A stretch of 64,000 nt of DNA from Metellina segmentata (GCA_947359465.1 OX375873.1:139474008-139538007), one strand, 5' to 3'; positions 1 through 11,640 are shown, counted from the stretch's first letter. Notes: a model not told the origin generated them from the letters alone. Program-made: numbers and translations.

Positions 1-223
1 AATTGGTACACCTCTACATTACATCACAGTTTGCCCCCTTACAGCCTCATGACATATGAGAGCACCTGCCGACTACCTTAAAATTACATGGCTCAGGAAC
101 ATTGCATGCAACAAGGGCTCGAGGGTTAAAATTATTAACATGGTGATATTCATTGAAAATCATCAGGACTTGATTATCCTAAGAGACTAAGAAAAAAGAA
201 CTTTTTTCTCACCTTGCATGATG

Positions 224-245
224 TATATATATATATATATATATT
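224..245. repeat. (TA)n microsatellite
   Basis: A short uninterrupted TA run of about 11 units in AT-rich DNA. The 5' 220 bases hold nothing I recognise. Confidence 0.9.
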
Positions 246-427
246 TATAATGTTACCTAGTATAATAATTTAATGTATATACTGTATAGATGTAAGGATG
301 TATAAATATAATGTGCTCTAACATTCTGGGTAGACATGTCACCCTGGTGGTATGCTCTACTCATCCAACCACACTTATTTAAACTGGTACAGTGTCTCAC
401 GACACTAGGCACGGGAGTGTGTGTGTG

Positions 428-502
<75 letters not shown>
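428..502. repeat. (TA)n microsatellite, long
   Basis: A pure TA run of about 37 dinucleotides, preceded by a short GT run. On the minus strand it reads as a Tyr-Ile repeat, which is an artefact of the microsatellite and not a protein. Confidence 0.95.
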
Positions 503-504
<2 letters not shown>

Positions 505-597
505 TCAATCATTACCAAATGCTTTCCCTGCTTCGAGTACCTGGTGTCGCTGTGGATGTAGGAAAGCATCAGAGGGTTATGTGGCTGGTCTATAGTT

Positions 598-808
598 TTG
601 AATTAACGTAGCACTGGAGCAACACAGCGTGCTATTGGCGATTGTCCGGGATCAAACCCGAAGGGAAAGATCTCATGAAAACAAGACGTAATTTTGAATC
701 ACGGTCAGATAACGAGATGAACACTCAAGCTGGAGAACCCACTCTACAAACGTCTACACTACGCCAACGTGAGGACATTCGAGGTCACGGCAGATTTATC
801 GAGCTGTT
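598..808 (-). mobile_element. SINE-A fragment (3' part)
   Basis: Minus-strand copy of the commonest repeat in this window, called SINE-A here. It keeps the 3' module (GGGATC then CTTTCCCTTCGGG on the SINE strand) and the middle with the GAGGACATT block. The tRNA-like head is missing. Confidence 0.75.
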
Positions 809-859
809 ATATTTATGCTGTCGATTCCGACCACCTCGAATGAACGGTAGATAATAGTT

Positions 860-1500
860 TTTCAGATCGATGTCTAGGATTGACTCGAAGACATTAAAAA
901 GTTAATGCAAGAGCTTTGACTCAGTCAACTTCACTTAAAAGGATAGTGTGTGGTAACCATAAGGAGATCAGTTAAACCCATCACGATCAGAAGGTCGCGA
1001 TGACTTTCCTGTGATGATCTCTTGAAGATTACATGAGCGTTATTTCATCTTAGACCCATTCAACACGAGTGATGAGGGTTCTTGTAGAAAGTGGACGAAA
1101 CTGACACCACTGAATGCGGCATTAAACATTCGAAATTTCACCTGTTCACTGCTGAAAAGAAAAATTCGGATATTTGAAACAATCCCAACCATTGACCAGT
1201 TTTTGCTTTGGTCGTTACAGATATTTGTCAAGATTGCTGTTTGTGATCCCTTTAGGCAGTCGACACGACTTCTAACAGAAACAATAACTAACAGCTATGC
1301 TCTTAAAGACTTGGATTTGAACACAGAACATTCTGAATGGCAGACAGACGTTATGACCACTGCCAATGTCAAAATATAGTGCTGGTTTTGCGTTGACTAA
1401 AGTTTTGGATTAAAGTGACTAAATAAATCAAGATTTAAACGGTAATTTAAACTAATTAAACTTCAGTTTTGCATTACATTTTAACCCTACTGGTGGAATC
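860..1500. other. No recognisable feature
   Basis: Mixed-composition DNA with only short accidental open frames. I see no repeat, tRNA or transposon signature. Confidence 0.5.
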
Positions 1501-1573
1501 TCGGCGAGGTATCTCATCATTAGAAAATCTAACCAGATCTTGACCTTGCCATCCGAAAAACATCGGTCATATC

Positions 1574-1850
1574 CTGATGACGAGATATCTCGTCGTTAGT
1601 AAAATTTATCAGATCATGATTGCTTAGAAATCTCGTCGTTAGTAAAATTTGTCAGATAATGATTGGTGAGAAGTTTCGTCGTTAGTAAAATTTGTCAGAT
1701 CATGATTGCCGAGAAATCTCGTCGCTAGTAAAATTTATCAGATCATGATTGCTGAGAAATATCGTCGTTAATAAAATTTGTCAGATCATGATTGCCGAGA
1801 AATATCGTTGTTAGTAGAATTTTATCAGATCATGATCAACGAGATATAGT
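1574..1850. repeat. 43-bp minisatellite, about 6 units
   Basis: Units carry CGTCGTTAGTAAAATTT, then CAGATCATGATTG. The CGTCGTT word starts at 1591, 1634, 1677, 1720, 1763 and 1806 (last unit CGTTGTT), an exact 43-bp step each time. Units differ by a few substitutions. A more diverged unit lies out of phase at about 1509. Confidence 0.93.
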
Positions 1851-2274
1851 CAAAAGCACTTGGAGGTAAAGCCATAGCGCAACATAACATTATGATGCGT
1901 GAACATTTTTTGCAATCCAACTTAAATTTCCATTTGCATCATCCGAGTCGCTTGTGCCACACAATAACACGAAACATACGAAGATGAATATCCGAAATCA
2001 TTAATTCTGAGCTGTGAAGATTCCAATCATGAATTGAAGGGCTACGGGCAACATATTGATAACCGAGTTCAGTTGTACAATGTCTCTTGACTGGACATTA
2101 CTAATTTTATCCGTGGTCACTTTTGAAGTGAATACATCTTTAAAAAATAAAATATTAGCCGCTTCTTTACCTCCTAAAGTTGCCCTACTACCAGAAACAT
2201 TAAACAGCAAATGTTGCCTAACACTTCCCCAACACGCAATACAGAAGCCATGCTGAAATGGAAAGAGGTAACTA

Positions 2275-3683
2275 CACTCAGGAACATTGAAAATAGCTCA
2301 CCAAGAAAGGAGCATCGGATTGAAATGAAATTTAATACACATAATGATACAGATGATAGATTTACTTGATCCCAAAATCAAGACAATTAAACGAATACAG
2401 TGTGTACAATTAGACAAAAACAGTGCAACTTCAATAGCGCGTCGGACCACCTCCTGCTGCAATACATGCCACAACACGGTCCGGCATTGAGTTGATTAGA
2501 CGTCTGATGTTGTACTGGGGCAGATGGGCCCACAATTCTTGAACAGTCAGCTCCAAATCACGCACAGATTAACACGGCGGCATCAGGCGTTTCAGCTGGT
2601 CCCACACATGCTCTATAGAGGAGTCTATATAAGTCCGGGGAGCGAGCCGGCCATGGAAGAGTCTGAACATGACGTAGGAAGTCTTGAGCAACTCGAGCTG
2701 TATGCGGACGAGCATTATCTTGCTGTAAAATTACCCTTGGTAAACCATTTAGGAAAGGTCTGACGTGGGGTCGAAGAATGTCATCAACATAACGCTGACC
2801 CGTTAAGGTTCCATGTACCACAATTAGAGTGGACCGGCTATCATAGGCTATGGCCCCCCGGCCATTACGCCTGCTGTGCGGACAGTGTGTCGCTCGACAG
2901 CGTGGGTGGAAATGTACCATCCAAAAGGGCGCCTCCACACCCGTACGCGGTCATCATCTGTCCCCAAAACGAACCGGGATTCATCACTGAGCACCACGTT
3001 TTGCCAATCTGTGACATTCCACGTCGCTCTGGCTTGGCACCACTGTAGACGGAGTCGCTGATGTTTCGGTGTTAAAGGCAGTACACGAAAAGGGTGTTTG
3101 TATTGCAGATTTGCTTCCGCAAGGCGAATGGAAATGGTTTGTGGAACTGGCACCCCTACATCTGATTGTATCGTGAAACGAGTCACTATGCAATCCAAGA
3201 GCGCTTGCCGCACGATCCTTCGATACTCTCGCCTTGTCGTCTTCCTGGTCGCTCCAGACCCGTTACGCTGCACGTGGGTACCATCTCGTGTCCACTGTTC
3301 CCAACATGTTCTGACGGCATGCTCCGAACAATCGACCTGGCGAGTAACAAGGCGCGTCGAACAGCCTGTGGTTTTCATGCCGATGATGAGGCCCCTCTCA
3401 AACTCGCTTAACTGTGAGAAATGTCTTCACACACGTCTACCTGGCATTCTTAGCTTACTAAAGTCCTCCTAGAGTCGGAATTTGATCGTCACGTTTATGA
3501 ATCTTCCACTATAGAGCAACCGGTCCCACTTCCTGATTGCAGCGCCACTGCAGGGTGTGTGGTCATGCGCATTGGCACCAAACTTGGATCATTTGCATAT
3601 CGGATCTCACCGTACTTATTTGCAAAGTTTCGCGATTGTAGTTTTCTTCCTTCTTGGTGTGCTATTTTCAATATTCCTGAGTG
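2275..3683 (-). mobile_element. Full-length Tc1-like element (copy Tc1-a), inactive
   Basis: Both ends are visible. The left end begins CACTCAGGAACATTGAAAAT after TA at 2273-2274. The right end is its near-perfect inverted copy, finishing at 3683 before TA at 3684-3685. The inverted repeats share about 30 bases including CACCAAGAA. The 1409-bp size is normal for Tc1, and the TA duplication is the Tc1/mariner signature. The transposase gene inside reads on the minus strand and is broken. Confidence 0.93.
2431..3447 (-). pseudogene. Tc1 (DD34E) transposase pseudogene
   Basis: This would encode the cut-and-paste transposase that binds the terminal repeats and inserts at TA. The likely start is the ATG at 3445-3447, followed by MPGRRV and a stop at codon 7, then QLSEFERGLIIG, which opens the helix-turn-helix domain. 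VVLSDESRF, QQDNARPH and PWPARSPDL mark the RNase-H-like DDE core. The C-terminus, ending near INSMPDRVVACIAAGGGP, stops at 2431. The frame shifts at about 2860 and again after SPDL at about 2630, and an internal stop lies near 2570. All three catalytic acids can still be read across frames. It is a decayed gene of nearly full family length (about 340 residues). Confidence 0.92.
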
Positions 3684-4113
3684 TACTTTCAAAAAAACAA
3701 AATAGTACTAAACGATGCAACCTGATGCGAACGCACTGAGACGTGTCTAAAATCAAACGGAACGCTGTAATTCTTCAAATTTACATGAAAGTAAGAGTTG
3801 AGAACAAAATTTAAAAGACAATGAAATCATTTTAACGAAATTCAAAAGAACATTCCAGAATATTCGAAATAAAATTGTTAACTTTTTGGTTACCGAAATG
3901 GCATAAAAGTGGAAATAATCCTAAACAAGATGTATTGGCTTTACCTGCCATAACTCGCTATAAAAGTGCATAAAAAAACTGGCCCAAAGCTTTGCCATCA
4001 AAGTAGGCTTATATAAAAGCTGTCTGGATGGCTTGGTATCCCGGGAGCGGGACAACCGTGTTTATTAAGTACAGAAGACTCCGTATGAAAAGTAAATATC
4101 ACTCCAGCACCTC

Positions 4114-4312
4114 GGTTTGGTTTGTTGGGGTGTTATGGCGCAAAGGACCCTGTTTGGCCAAGCTGCGCCAGACACAAGACATACAATACCAAGTAATAAA
4201 CAAACACAACAAAAGTTTTACTGACACAGAAAAGAGACACAAACCCAGGAAAGAATCCACTTCCACCTGACAGGAATTGAATCTGCGCCCACTGAACAAC
4301 GACTGTCCAAAG
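4114..4312 (-). mobile_element. SINE-C copy
   Basis: A second tRNA-derived SINE family. On the minus strand it has a head with a degenerate B box (CAGATTCAATTCC), a body with TGTCTTGTGTCTGG, and a tail where a GGCGCA/TGCGCC pair precedes CATAACACCCCAA. It matches the copies at 5971-6148 and 29899-30124. Confidence 0.75.
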
Positions 4313-4319
4313 GAGATGT

Positions 4320-5060
4320 ACTCTCGAGGACCAAGAAGTGACGACCCAAGAACCAAATCACCCCTTACTTGTGAAGTGTTTAAACATAACAATCAACTTG
4401 CTTAAGGGTCTTAAGGACTGAATGAACACTCCGCTGTAAAGTAAAAAAGATTCGTCGATTGAGTAAAGAGAAATCCACACATAAGCATTCTTAAATTCGA
4501 CTCTCTCACTAGAGACAACTTATTTATTAAATTAGAAGGGCGGGTGCCCTTGATGAAGAGGAAAATATTTCCGAAAAGCCAAGAACGGAATATTTTTCTA
4601 GGAAAGCCAGGAACAAAAGAAAGACAGATTTGTTCGCATTTAAATGCAGATTAATCTTCTGCAGCAGACTTCGCTTCCGGGAATTATTTAGACGATTGAG
4701 CGGGGTGCGCGATGGGGATTCCGAACTTTTCTTTGGAAATGATTGTTTAATCTTTTCTTCTGGAAGGGTCTTTTTTTTCTCCTTCGGTTGGGGAGGGAAG
4801 AGTCGCTTGACAACAGGCATTGCTTGGAATTGAACGATTTAGTTTTCATTTGTGAAGCGAGGATGAGCTTGACTGATTGCGAATGCGTATGAAAATAGAT
4901 TTCTGCAGTGTCATCGGGTAATATTTAATTCTGTGCTCTGGGAATTCTTACCAGCTGAGTCTGGTCCCAGTAAAATAAACGCTAAGAAAATGTTTTTGGT
5001 ATGGTGTTTGGTATTTAAAATGGTATTTGGATGAAAGGATTTTGGGAAGGGAGAAGCTTG
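4320..5060. other. No recognisable feature
   Basis: Includes purine-rich and T-rich stretches (about 4560-4800) with short open frames on both strands. I see no conserved domain. Confidence 0.45.
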
Positions 5061-5460
5061 TACAACCACTTCCCTACACTAATGGACCGGACGTCAGCGG
5101 ATTTGCATAAAACTTGCATACTTGTTTGGGGGTATTTTTCGTGGTATGGCCTGGCACCTCTGCATATTGCTCCTGGTCAATTGAACACCGTCGCCTGTAT
5201 GAACATTTGTGGGACGCGTTAGAGCGACGCTTGCGGACCAGGGAACCACGTCCGAAATGTACAGCTGAGCTGGCGACATTCTTGCAGCAGGAATGGACAC
5301 AAATACTCACAGCTGTGTATCAAAACCTTGTTGGAAGTATGCCCTGAAGGGCTGGTAGTGTCATTGCAGTACGTGGGGGACCATACTCCTATTAAAGCAT
5401 GTATTACTTCCCTTATACCATTACATCTTGCCGTCCGGTCCATTATTGTAGCGTAGTGTA
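5061..5460 (+). mobile_element. Internally deleted Tc1-like element (copy Tc1-b1)
   Basis: The right terminal repeat ends ATTGTAGCGTAGTG before TA at 5459-5460. The left end (CTACACTAATGGACCGGA) is its degraded inverted copy. Only about 400 bp remain. A first deletion joins the 5' end to a mid-transposase block (CLGVFFVVWPGTSAYC, a shifted reading of FSWYGL). A second deletion joins MNI directly to WDALERRLRTREPRP. It belongs with 32094-32656 and 43701-44705. Confidence 0.85.
5100..5400 (+). pseudogene. Tc1 transposase remnant (two pieces)
   Basis: The remnant preserves the region before the second catalytic Asp and the C-terminal tail (ALERRLRTREPRPK, then ATFLQQEWTQI and NLVGSMP). The helix-turn-helix domain and the central DDE residues are gone, so it cannot be active. 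The normal protein is about 340 residues; fewer than 100 can be read here. Confidence 0.82.
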
Positions 5461-5488
5461 TTAGTTTATTTTACAGTGAAGCGATGTG

Positions 5489-5570
5489 GATTGGTTGGTT
5501 AGATTGAGTTTCGTGGCGCACATTTTTCCAAGTAATGGACAAACACACAGTGAAAGTTTTATGTATGGTG
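5489..5570 (-). mobile_element. SINE-C tail fragment
   Basis: A short fragment with GGTTGGTTAGA, TGGCGCA, CCAAGTAATGGACAAACACA and an ACAGTGAAAGTTTTA block, matching the tail of the SINE-C copy that follows at 5971. Confidence 0.6.
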
Positions 5571-5659
5571 AGACGCCAATTCTTGAAACCAATATTAACC
5601 ACAAAAAAAAAGGAATTAAAAGTTGTAGCTATGTATTTTAAGTAACGCTACTGTAGCTA

Positions 5660-5884
5660 TGAGCGATGATCCGATCAAAGCAGATGGGAAAGATCCAAGG
5701 AGGATAACACGTCATTCTGAACCACGGTCAGAAGACGGAACCCCACTCTCCAAACTTCCACATCTCTCCAACGTGAGGGCATTACAGATTGAACGTGCAC
5801 GAGCCCCCTTTCTGCATGATGGTCTTTGGTTGGTTTCGAACTCTTCGGTTGCTACCATCCCAACCGGACTACCGCAGCCGGGAT
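5660..5884 (-). mobile_element. SINE-A copy with tRNA-like head
   Basis: On the minus strand the tRNA-like head ends in AACCAAAGACCATCATGCAG. Then come the body word CTCACGTTGGAG and the GGATCTTTCCCATCTG tail word. The extreme 3' end is missing. Confidence 0.8.
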
Positions 5885-5970
5885 GACTGACTGATACATA
5901 CTGGAATGCACTACTTGAGAAACAACAAGGTTTTCTGCAGCTATTTTGCTGTAAAGTGATCCGGATGTTT

Positions 5971-6148
5971 ATGGGTTGGTAACATTGGGTTTTATGGCGC
6001 AAGAGGAACGCATGTGTCCAAGTTGCGCTAAACACAACGTCAAGTAATGGACAAACACACACAACGAAATTTTTATGCAGTTTTAACTGATACAGATGAG
6101 AGAAATGCATCCAGGGAGGAATCGCGCCGCAGGTTGCTAGCACATTGG
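5971..6148 (-). mobile_element. SINE-C copy
   Basis: Contains GGTTGG, TTTTATGGCGCAAGAGG, CCAAGTTGCGC, CAAGTAATGGACAAACACAC and the GGGAGGAATCGCGCCG block that leads into the tRNA-like head. The head is eroded. Confidence 0.75.
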
Positions 6149-6149
6149 A

Positions 6150-6840
6150 CATATAAAGCGAGGCACTGCGGTTCTGACCTGGAGGTAGGAACGATCCAAA
6201 AGGTACCTTGAGAGTTACCATGAATCAAAACAAAGCGATAGCTATCATTAACATTTACGTTGCGGCTGGTAGACAATTGTTACCACTACAATTTCGTTTC
6301 CACCAGCGGCATGGTATAGATATGTGTATGGTGAATGGTATTATCTTTTTAAGTGATTTCTGACATTGGTCACCATTTACGAGCTGTCAGTGACTGACCT
6401 TCTAGAGCGTTCCTTCTTTTGTTCGAGGGTACCCTACCGTGAGGTGTGAACGCTTTGGGAAAAAGGCAGAAGGTCGCTCTGGTGATATACGCCACACAAT
6501 ACTATGAAAGGAAAGCGTCAGTCGTAAATGCCACTCAAGGCTCTATCGCTCAAGTTAGGTAATTAGGTAAGGGGGAGTTGAACATGCAGGCGAAAGAACC
6601 GTTTCTGGAGACAGTTGAAAAAAATGGAAGCGCAAAGGTTCAAGTTTTAGTGCTAATGTGGTGATACTGTGTGGCAAGAGACAGACGGGTAGCCCTAAAA
6701 GAACGAGGAGGCAGTCCTTTGTAGGCTCTATAACCTCCCCAAACATTACTACGTGCTTTACATCTTGTTTGCGTACAGGCTGAAGAGTTTCTGCGGTAGA
6801 AGAACCCATTCGTATGATATATCATGTGACATAACGATTG
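6150..6840. other. No recognisable feature
   Basis: Mixed-composition DNA next to the hAT remnant. Open frames here are short and show no domain. It may include decayed 3' sequence of that remnant. Confidence 0.4.
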
Positions 6841-6844
6841 CAAA

Positions 6845-7345
6845 GTAGTTTAGGGCGCTGTTGCTTTTAATGTAATTAATTACAATAACAACATCCTGTA
6901 ATATCTTGTGCAATTCTTCATCAATGTCTTTTCCAACAAGAGCTTGTGTGTATATCCTGCAATGGTTGAATACAATACGGGGTGCAATGTTATTTATTAA
7001 CCCTCTTAGACCTTTATTATTACCTGTTAATGCTGCAGCACCATCATTGCTAATCGCGAGTGTCCAGGTAAGGTTATTTCTTTCAAAATATCTATTACTA
7101 ATTTCAAATATTTTCTCTCCATTTGTTTTTCCCTTCCAATTTTTTAGAACATAAAAAATCTTCTGATATGTCTTCTTCATAAACGATCTCGCATAAACAA
7201 TTAATTCAGACAGTTTAGTAATGTCAGTAACTTCGTCAAGTTGTAGAGCAAATACAGGAAACTTTTGTAATTGATTTAACAGAACTGATTCGATATTACG
7301 TGATATAATTCGACGAGAAACGGTATCTCTTGATGATGGTGTTGT
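6845..7345 (-). pseudogene. hAT transposase remnant (ZBED5/SCAND3 type)
   Basis: The minus strand reads TPSSRDTVSRR, then FPVFALQLDEVTDITKLSEL, then NDGAAALTG, GLRGLINNIAP, QALVGKDIDEELHKILQDV and INYIKSNSALN. These line up with the core of the hAT family typified by ZBED5-like proteins (LDE.TD, DGAAAMTG, HREAL, INxIK). The conserved DE pair and the DGAAA acid remain. The BED zinc finger and the C-terminal dimerisation domain are absent, and the match stops near 6850. This is an internal fragment of a 500-650 residue protein. Confidence 0.82.
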
Positions 7346-7614
7346 TTTTAAATAGTTATCATATTAACAAAAAAGCAGTACATAAACAGAATTACAGAAT
7401 GCACTTGAATGAACGTCAGAAGAACGAATGAACATACCAACCTTCTACTGAATAATCTCGGTTAAGTAAATACTCACAGGTTGGTTCGTTTAATTTTGAG
7501 AGGTTATAACCTTTAAGTAAGATGTTGTTTTAAAAGTTTTGCACGGGCCTATTTACATTGCAACGGAGCTAACTTATTCTAATCTGAGAAAAACAGACAA
7601 GCCTATCTATATGA

Positions 7615-7650
7615 CAGGGGTGGCCATAGCGCGGCTCTCTCAGGCGAATC
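7615..7650. mobile_element. Possible hAT terminal repeat
   Basis: CAGGGGTGGCCATAGCGCGG resembles the hAT end at 35372 (CAGGGGTCGGCAACCTGCGG). I found no matching inverted end or 8-bp duplication nearby, so it may be one surviving end of the element whose transposase lies at 6845-7345. Confidence 0.45.
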
Positions 7651-7814
7651 ACGCAACTTTTATTCAAATAAAATGCATGCATGAAATACGGTTAATTAAA
7701 ACTGATCAATGTTTAAATGGTAATTATTTTATTTCTTGGTGCAAAGCTATTGAAAAAGATAGTAAAAATGTTATTCAAAAAATATATTGTTCTGATTCCA
7801 TTAAATAATTGTGT

Positions 7815-8243
7815 GAAGAAAACCTTTAACATCAGATTTGCTTGTGGATGCCTCAATAATGTTGTCCAATTTAGCAGTTAGCTGCCGAAAGTTTGGTTAA
7901 TGACTTGTTAGGACAGTTCGCACAAGCTCAGTTAAAGGCTGATCTGTTAAAACAGACCTATGCGCTATATATATAGACTGCGCCGCTATGACATATCCTG
8001 GTATTTTATCTGTTATAACATTCGCTTGTCACAAAAGTTTCAGTTTTGCCTTTCCTTCATTCTCATTCATAAACTGTAGAATAATCAATACGTGCACATT
8101 ACTATTTACTCTAACGATTTTAGAAATATTACTATAAAATTTTATCAATTTTACCTTCGTGTTTGGAGGATATGTTCTTGCAAAGTGATCCCTGTAATCT
8201 TTATTGGCAATGTCGTCTTTATCCGCTGAATCTGCACATTTCT
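7815..8243 (-). pseudogene. Decayed exon-like open stretch, unknown product
   Basis: On the minus strand about 135 codons run with only two stops in very AT-rich DNA. It opens CADSADKDDIANKDYRDHF, passes through NVITDKIPGYVIAAQSIYIA and closes at about NIIEASTSKSDVKG. A pyrimidine tract ending TTTCTTACTTTTAG sits directly upstream (about 8257-8243), like a splice acceptor. I do not recognise the protein. It could be a relic exon of a host gene or of a transposon; it lies upstream of the hAT remnant on the same strand. Confidence 0.4.
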
Positions 8244-8259
8244 AAAAGTAAGAAACGAT

Positions 8260-10225
8260 AATATTAACATAAATAAAACTAACATTAACTAGAAGATAAT
8301 AACAGTAAATATAAGATCAAAATAGAGTATAATACAAGAAACTATAGATATTCCTACAAATAAATAATTGCTTAACTACCAAAAATCGGTGAAACCAAGC
8401 CTTGACATTTTTTATGTAGCCGATCATTAACTTAAAACTTAGTGTAATAGTAATAAATACTATTTATTGATCAATTACAACTATTTAATTTCAATTATAT
8501 TTTTGTAATAAATATATAGAAGCTTATTTGGATCAGAAAATATGATAATTGCGAAGGAAATGTCAAATGTTTGGCAAAAATTCCTTAACAAACAAAGATG
8601 TCCAAAGATTCCTTAATAACGAACGATATACTTAGGTTGACAATCGACAACACAGCAATAAAAAACGTTATTTGAAGTTTTCTTACACGTTCACAATGCA
8701 TCAAATGTATTTGTGATACTTTGATTTACTGGTAAGTTCACTACCGACAGTAAACTTACCAGTAAAAGTAATGACTGTCAATATATGTGTATGGAGAAAA
8801 ATTAGCAAATTTTTTAGGACTACACACTATGTGGCTATTAATTGAAGTCTAAAATTAGGTTAGTAAAAGCTAAAAATCAATTATTTAAAGCAAAAAGAAG
8901 TGAGATAGTCGACATCAATATGCTTCTATACTCCTTTAGAATCCACCCACCATAAACCAACAAAATATCATTCATCTCGTTATACGAATGAAGTAAAAAA
9001 TGCCTTATAGTATTGCAAACAAGCACATTTGCCGCAAACTTTTAAGTATCAACATAATTTACAACTGCAAACATAATTATTAATATTAAATGAAAATGAA
9101 ATATTTAATCTTCGAAATAAATAATAAGAATTTCAGGGAAACATGGCGCATGTATGTATACATACACTTAGAAATAAAAGTGTGTTGCTCTTCTATTCAT
9201 CAGAAAGCAAAGACAACCAAGATATTAATTTGATTATAAATATTAAAAAATTTTAATGATCGTGAACTGCATGGTTGCGCTTATTTAAATAGGTGAATTA
9301 AACATCAAATATGACATCTGGTTAAATAAGAACAATAGCAAATTAAGGAAATTAATATTTGTTCAAGAGACTGGGAATTGATCAAGAGTCACAAGCACTT
9401 CTTAAACGGAAGAAAAACTAAATTGCTAAATAAATAAGTCCTAAATATTGGTGGAATCGAGTATTACGGCTAGTTTTACATTTTATATCAGCAATGCGAA
9501 CAATGGCATATGGGAACGTTTCTGTTCATTCTTGTTATTTGATATTTATGGTGATTCATAATGTGATTTTCCATTTGCGCATATTTTATTTTGTTGGAAG
9601 ATAATAAGTGATGCAAAATTAAATAGATTATAACAAAGCTTGAGAGTAAATTTTAATGTTTTGTTCGCTGATGATGATTTAAACGGTCTGTAATTTTAAA
9701 CGGCCTTAAATAACATCTAAGTGATATTCAAAAGTTCCATTTTCAACATAAGTATTGTTACATATGTTCAATAGTGTTTATCACACGCTCTCTTAAAAAT
9801 AGAAATTATTTGAAGTATCAATTTCTCATTAGTGCCTTCAGCATTTCAATTCCTTCGTTCGTTGGTGTTTGGATAAAAAGCTGAAATCTACCGTATCAAC
9901 GAGTGGTAGTGTTTAGGGCCAAAGAAATTAGAGTGACTGTAAATAAATTTTAAAATGGGATTCCTTCATTCTTCCATATTTAAATTAAAATTTTTTAGAT
10001 AGTCCATCGTAGGAATAACTTAATCTTTTCCACTTTTATATTTTGCATATATACTGTTTTAAATTAGTGAACAGTTTCTGCATTCTATTTCAGTTGATTG
10101 TACAGTACATTTCCCAGAATATACCACTTTGATTTAGTACTGGTGGGATAGGTATGACGTAGTAATTTAGTACCATTATAACTGCGCAGCGTTTCTCTGG
10201 TTATTCTAGTAAGCTGTAAGCACGT
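8260..10225. other. AT-rich DNA without recognisable genes
   Basis: Long AT-rich stretch with stops in all frames. The only structure I see is the hairpin at 8725-8766. No transposon ends were found. Confidence 0.55.
8725..8766. repeat. Perfect 14-bp inverted repeat
   Basis: TTTACTGGTAAGTT (8725-8738) is exactly inverted at 8753-8766, with a 14-base loop. It could be the core of a tiny MITE or a chance palindrome. Confidence 0.75.
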
Positions 10226-10230
10226 AGGTT

Positions 10231-10510
10231 TTGAACTAACGTCGCACTGGAACAACTCAATAGGCTACTGTTGACGGTTCAGGATCAATCCCGAAGGGAA
10301 AGATCCTAGGACACCTCGTAAATTTGAGCCACGATCAAATGACGAGGTCAACAACTGAGCTGGCACCCCTTTATCCACACCACACCAACGTGAAGACTTT
10401 TGAGGTCACGGCATATTTTACCTGCAGTCCCAGCATACACGTCGGTCTTTGTTTGGATCGAGTTTGAAAAGCGCAACCTTCCGGTCCTCTACTCTACCAA
10501 CTTGGCTTCT
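10231..10510 (-). mobile_element. SINE-A, nearly full length
   Basis: On the minus strand: an eroded tRNA-like head, then the GTGGTGTGGATAAAGG body, GACCTCGTCATTTGATCG, CCTTCGGGATTGATCC and the tail with GAGTTGTTCCAGTGCGACGT. About 280 bp survive. Confidence 0.85.
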
Positions 10511-11440
10511 ACACCTCCATTTACGCCTTGAATAGTGCTAAATTAAAATCCATTCCATACACTCAAGGATTCCGAAGCCTAAAAGGAAGTGGAGAAAGAT
10601 TTCAGCCGACGATCGACCTTTACCAAAAGCGAATAACAAGTGAATCGTCGCATAATGAGAGTCGGAACACAACTAGTGGTCGTCCCCTCCGTAACTGCAC
10701 CCGTAGCCTAAGCAGCGAGCTCTACTCCAATAAAAGGTCACCCAAAATGCCAGTTCCCTCGAAATAATTCCCGGGGAAAACGTCCGAATGAATAGGGCTC
10801 TAACACAATACAAACAGCACAAATTGATTTCTTCCCAGATCGAAAATCCCTCATCTGCTAAGACGGAAATTGTCGCTCATTTGCCGGTAGGAGCCACGCA
10901 CAAGGTGAGGCGTAAAAACTGTTTATCGCCCCTTTTTCTGAGGCTGAAGATCCGCTAGACGGTTTTCAGCCTGCATGGATAGATTCTATGTCTGCAGTTT
11001 CCGGCAGGAAACGACATAATTACGGTGGGTTCTCCTTCGGGTTACTGGGGGATATTTCTGCTTTGGCATCGATTCCTCGGAACATTTCTTGGGACAATTG
11101 CTTAGGAATGCAGGGACTGAATGCAAAAGAAATAGGGAGTTGAAAGGGACATTTCTTAGGAGTCTGAGGTTGGTTAGTTTGAGATTTGCGGAGTGTACGG
11201 ATTCAACGCTTGGATCCTAGTGTACCATAGATTTGAAAAATTCCAAAATAGCATACATAGATGGCTACACTGGTATTTAAAACTACAAGAGTAAGTCAAA
11301 TATCATCTGCACTTTCGCTAATAACGCATTTTTAGATTTGTCAGTGCCTTCTGCGCATGCGAGCTCAGAGTTGATACTACAGTAGGCACGTTAGCGTCAT
11401 TTTTCTTGGTTCTGCTTCAGTGAAAATATGGCCGCTTCGC
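10511..11440. other. No recognisable feature
   Basis: Higher-GC sequence with an open frame of about 80 codons at 10528-10767 that shows no domain. A 45-base block at about 11140-11185 is repeated with changes at 12068-12113. Confidence 0.45.
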
Positions 11441-11447
11441 TAGCAGC

Positions 11448-11640
11448 ATGCATCAAGGAGGAATAATGTACAGTGTGTATCGTGAAGGAATAAAGAGCAG
11501 CGTGCATCAAGGAGGAATAAAGAGCAGCGTGCATCAAGGAAGAATAAAGAGCAGCGTGCATCAATGAGTAATAAAGAGCACTACTTGCATCAATGAGGAA
11601 CAAAGAGCAGCGTGCATAAAGAAGGAATAAAGAGCAGCAG
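11448..11640. repeat. 27-bp minisatellite, about 7 units
   Basis: Unit close to GCATCAAGGAGGAATAAAGAGCAGCGT (written in two parts: GCATCAAGGAGGAA, then TAAAGAGCAGCGT). Because 27 is a multiple of three, the minus strand stays open and reads a repeated SSLMHAALY peptide. The open frame follows from the repeat and is not evidence of a gene. Confidence 0.92.

Noticed and set aside
257..508. Open frame encoding a long Tyr-Ile repeat
   Set aside because: It is a translation of a TA microsatellite; the same happens at 52985-53051.
4527..4833. Overlapping opposite-strand frames of 67-97 codons
   Set aside because: They follow from lysine- and phenylalanine-rich purine/pyrimidine tracts and show no domain.
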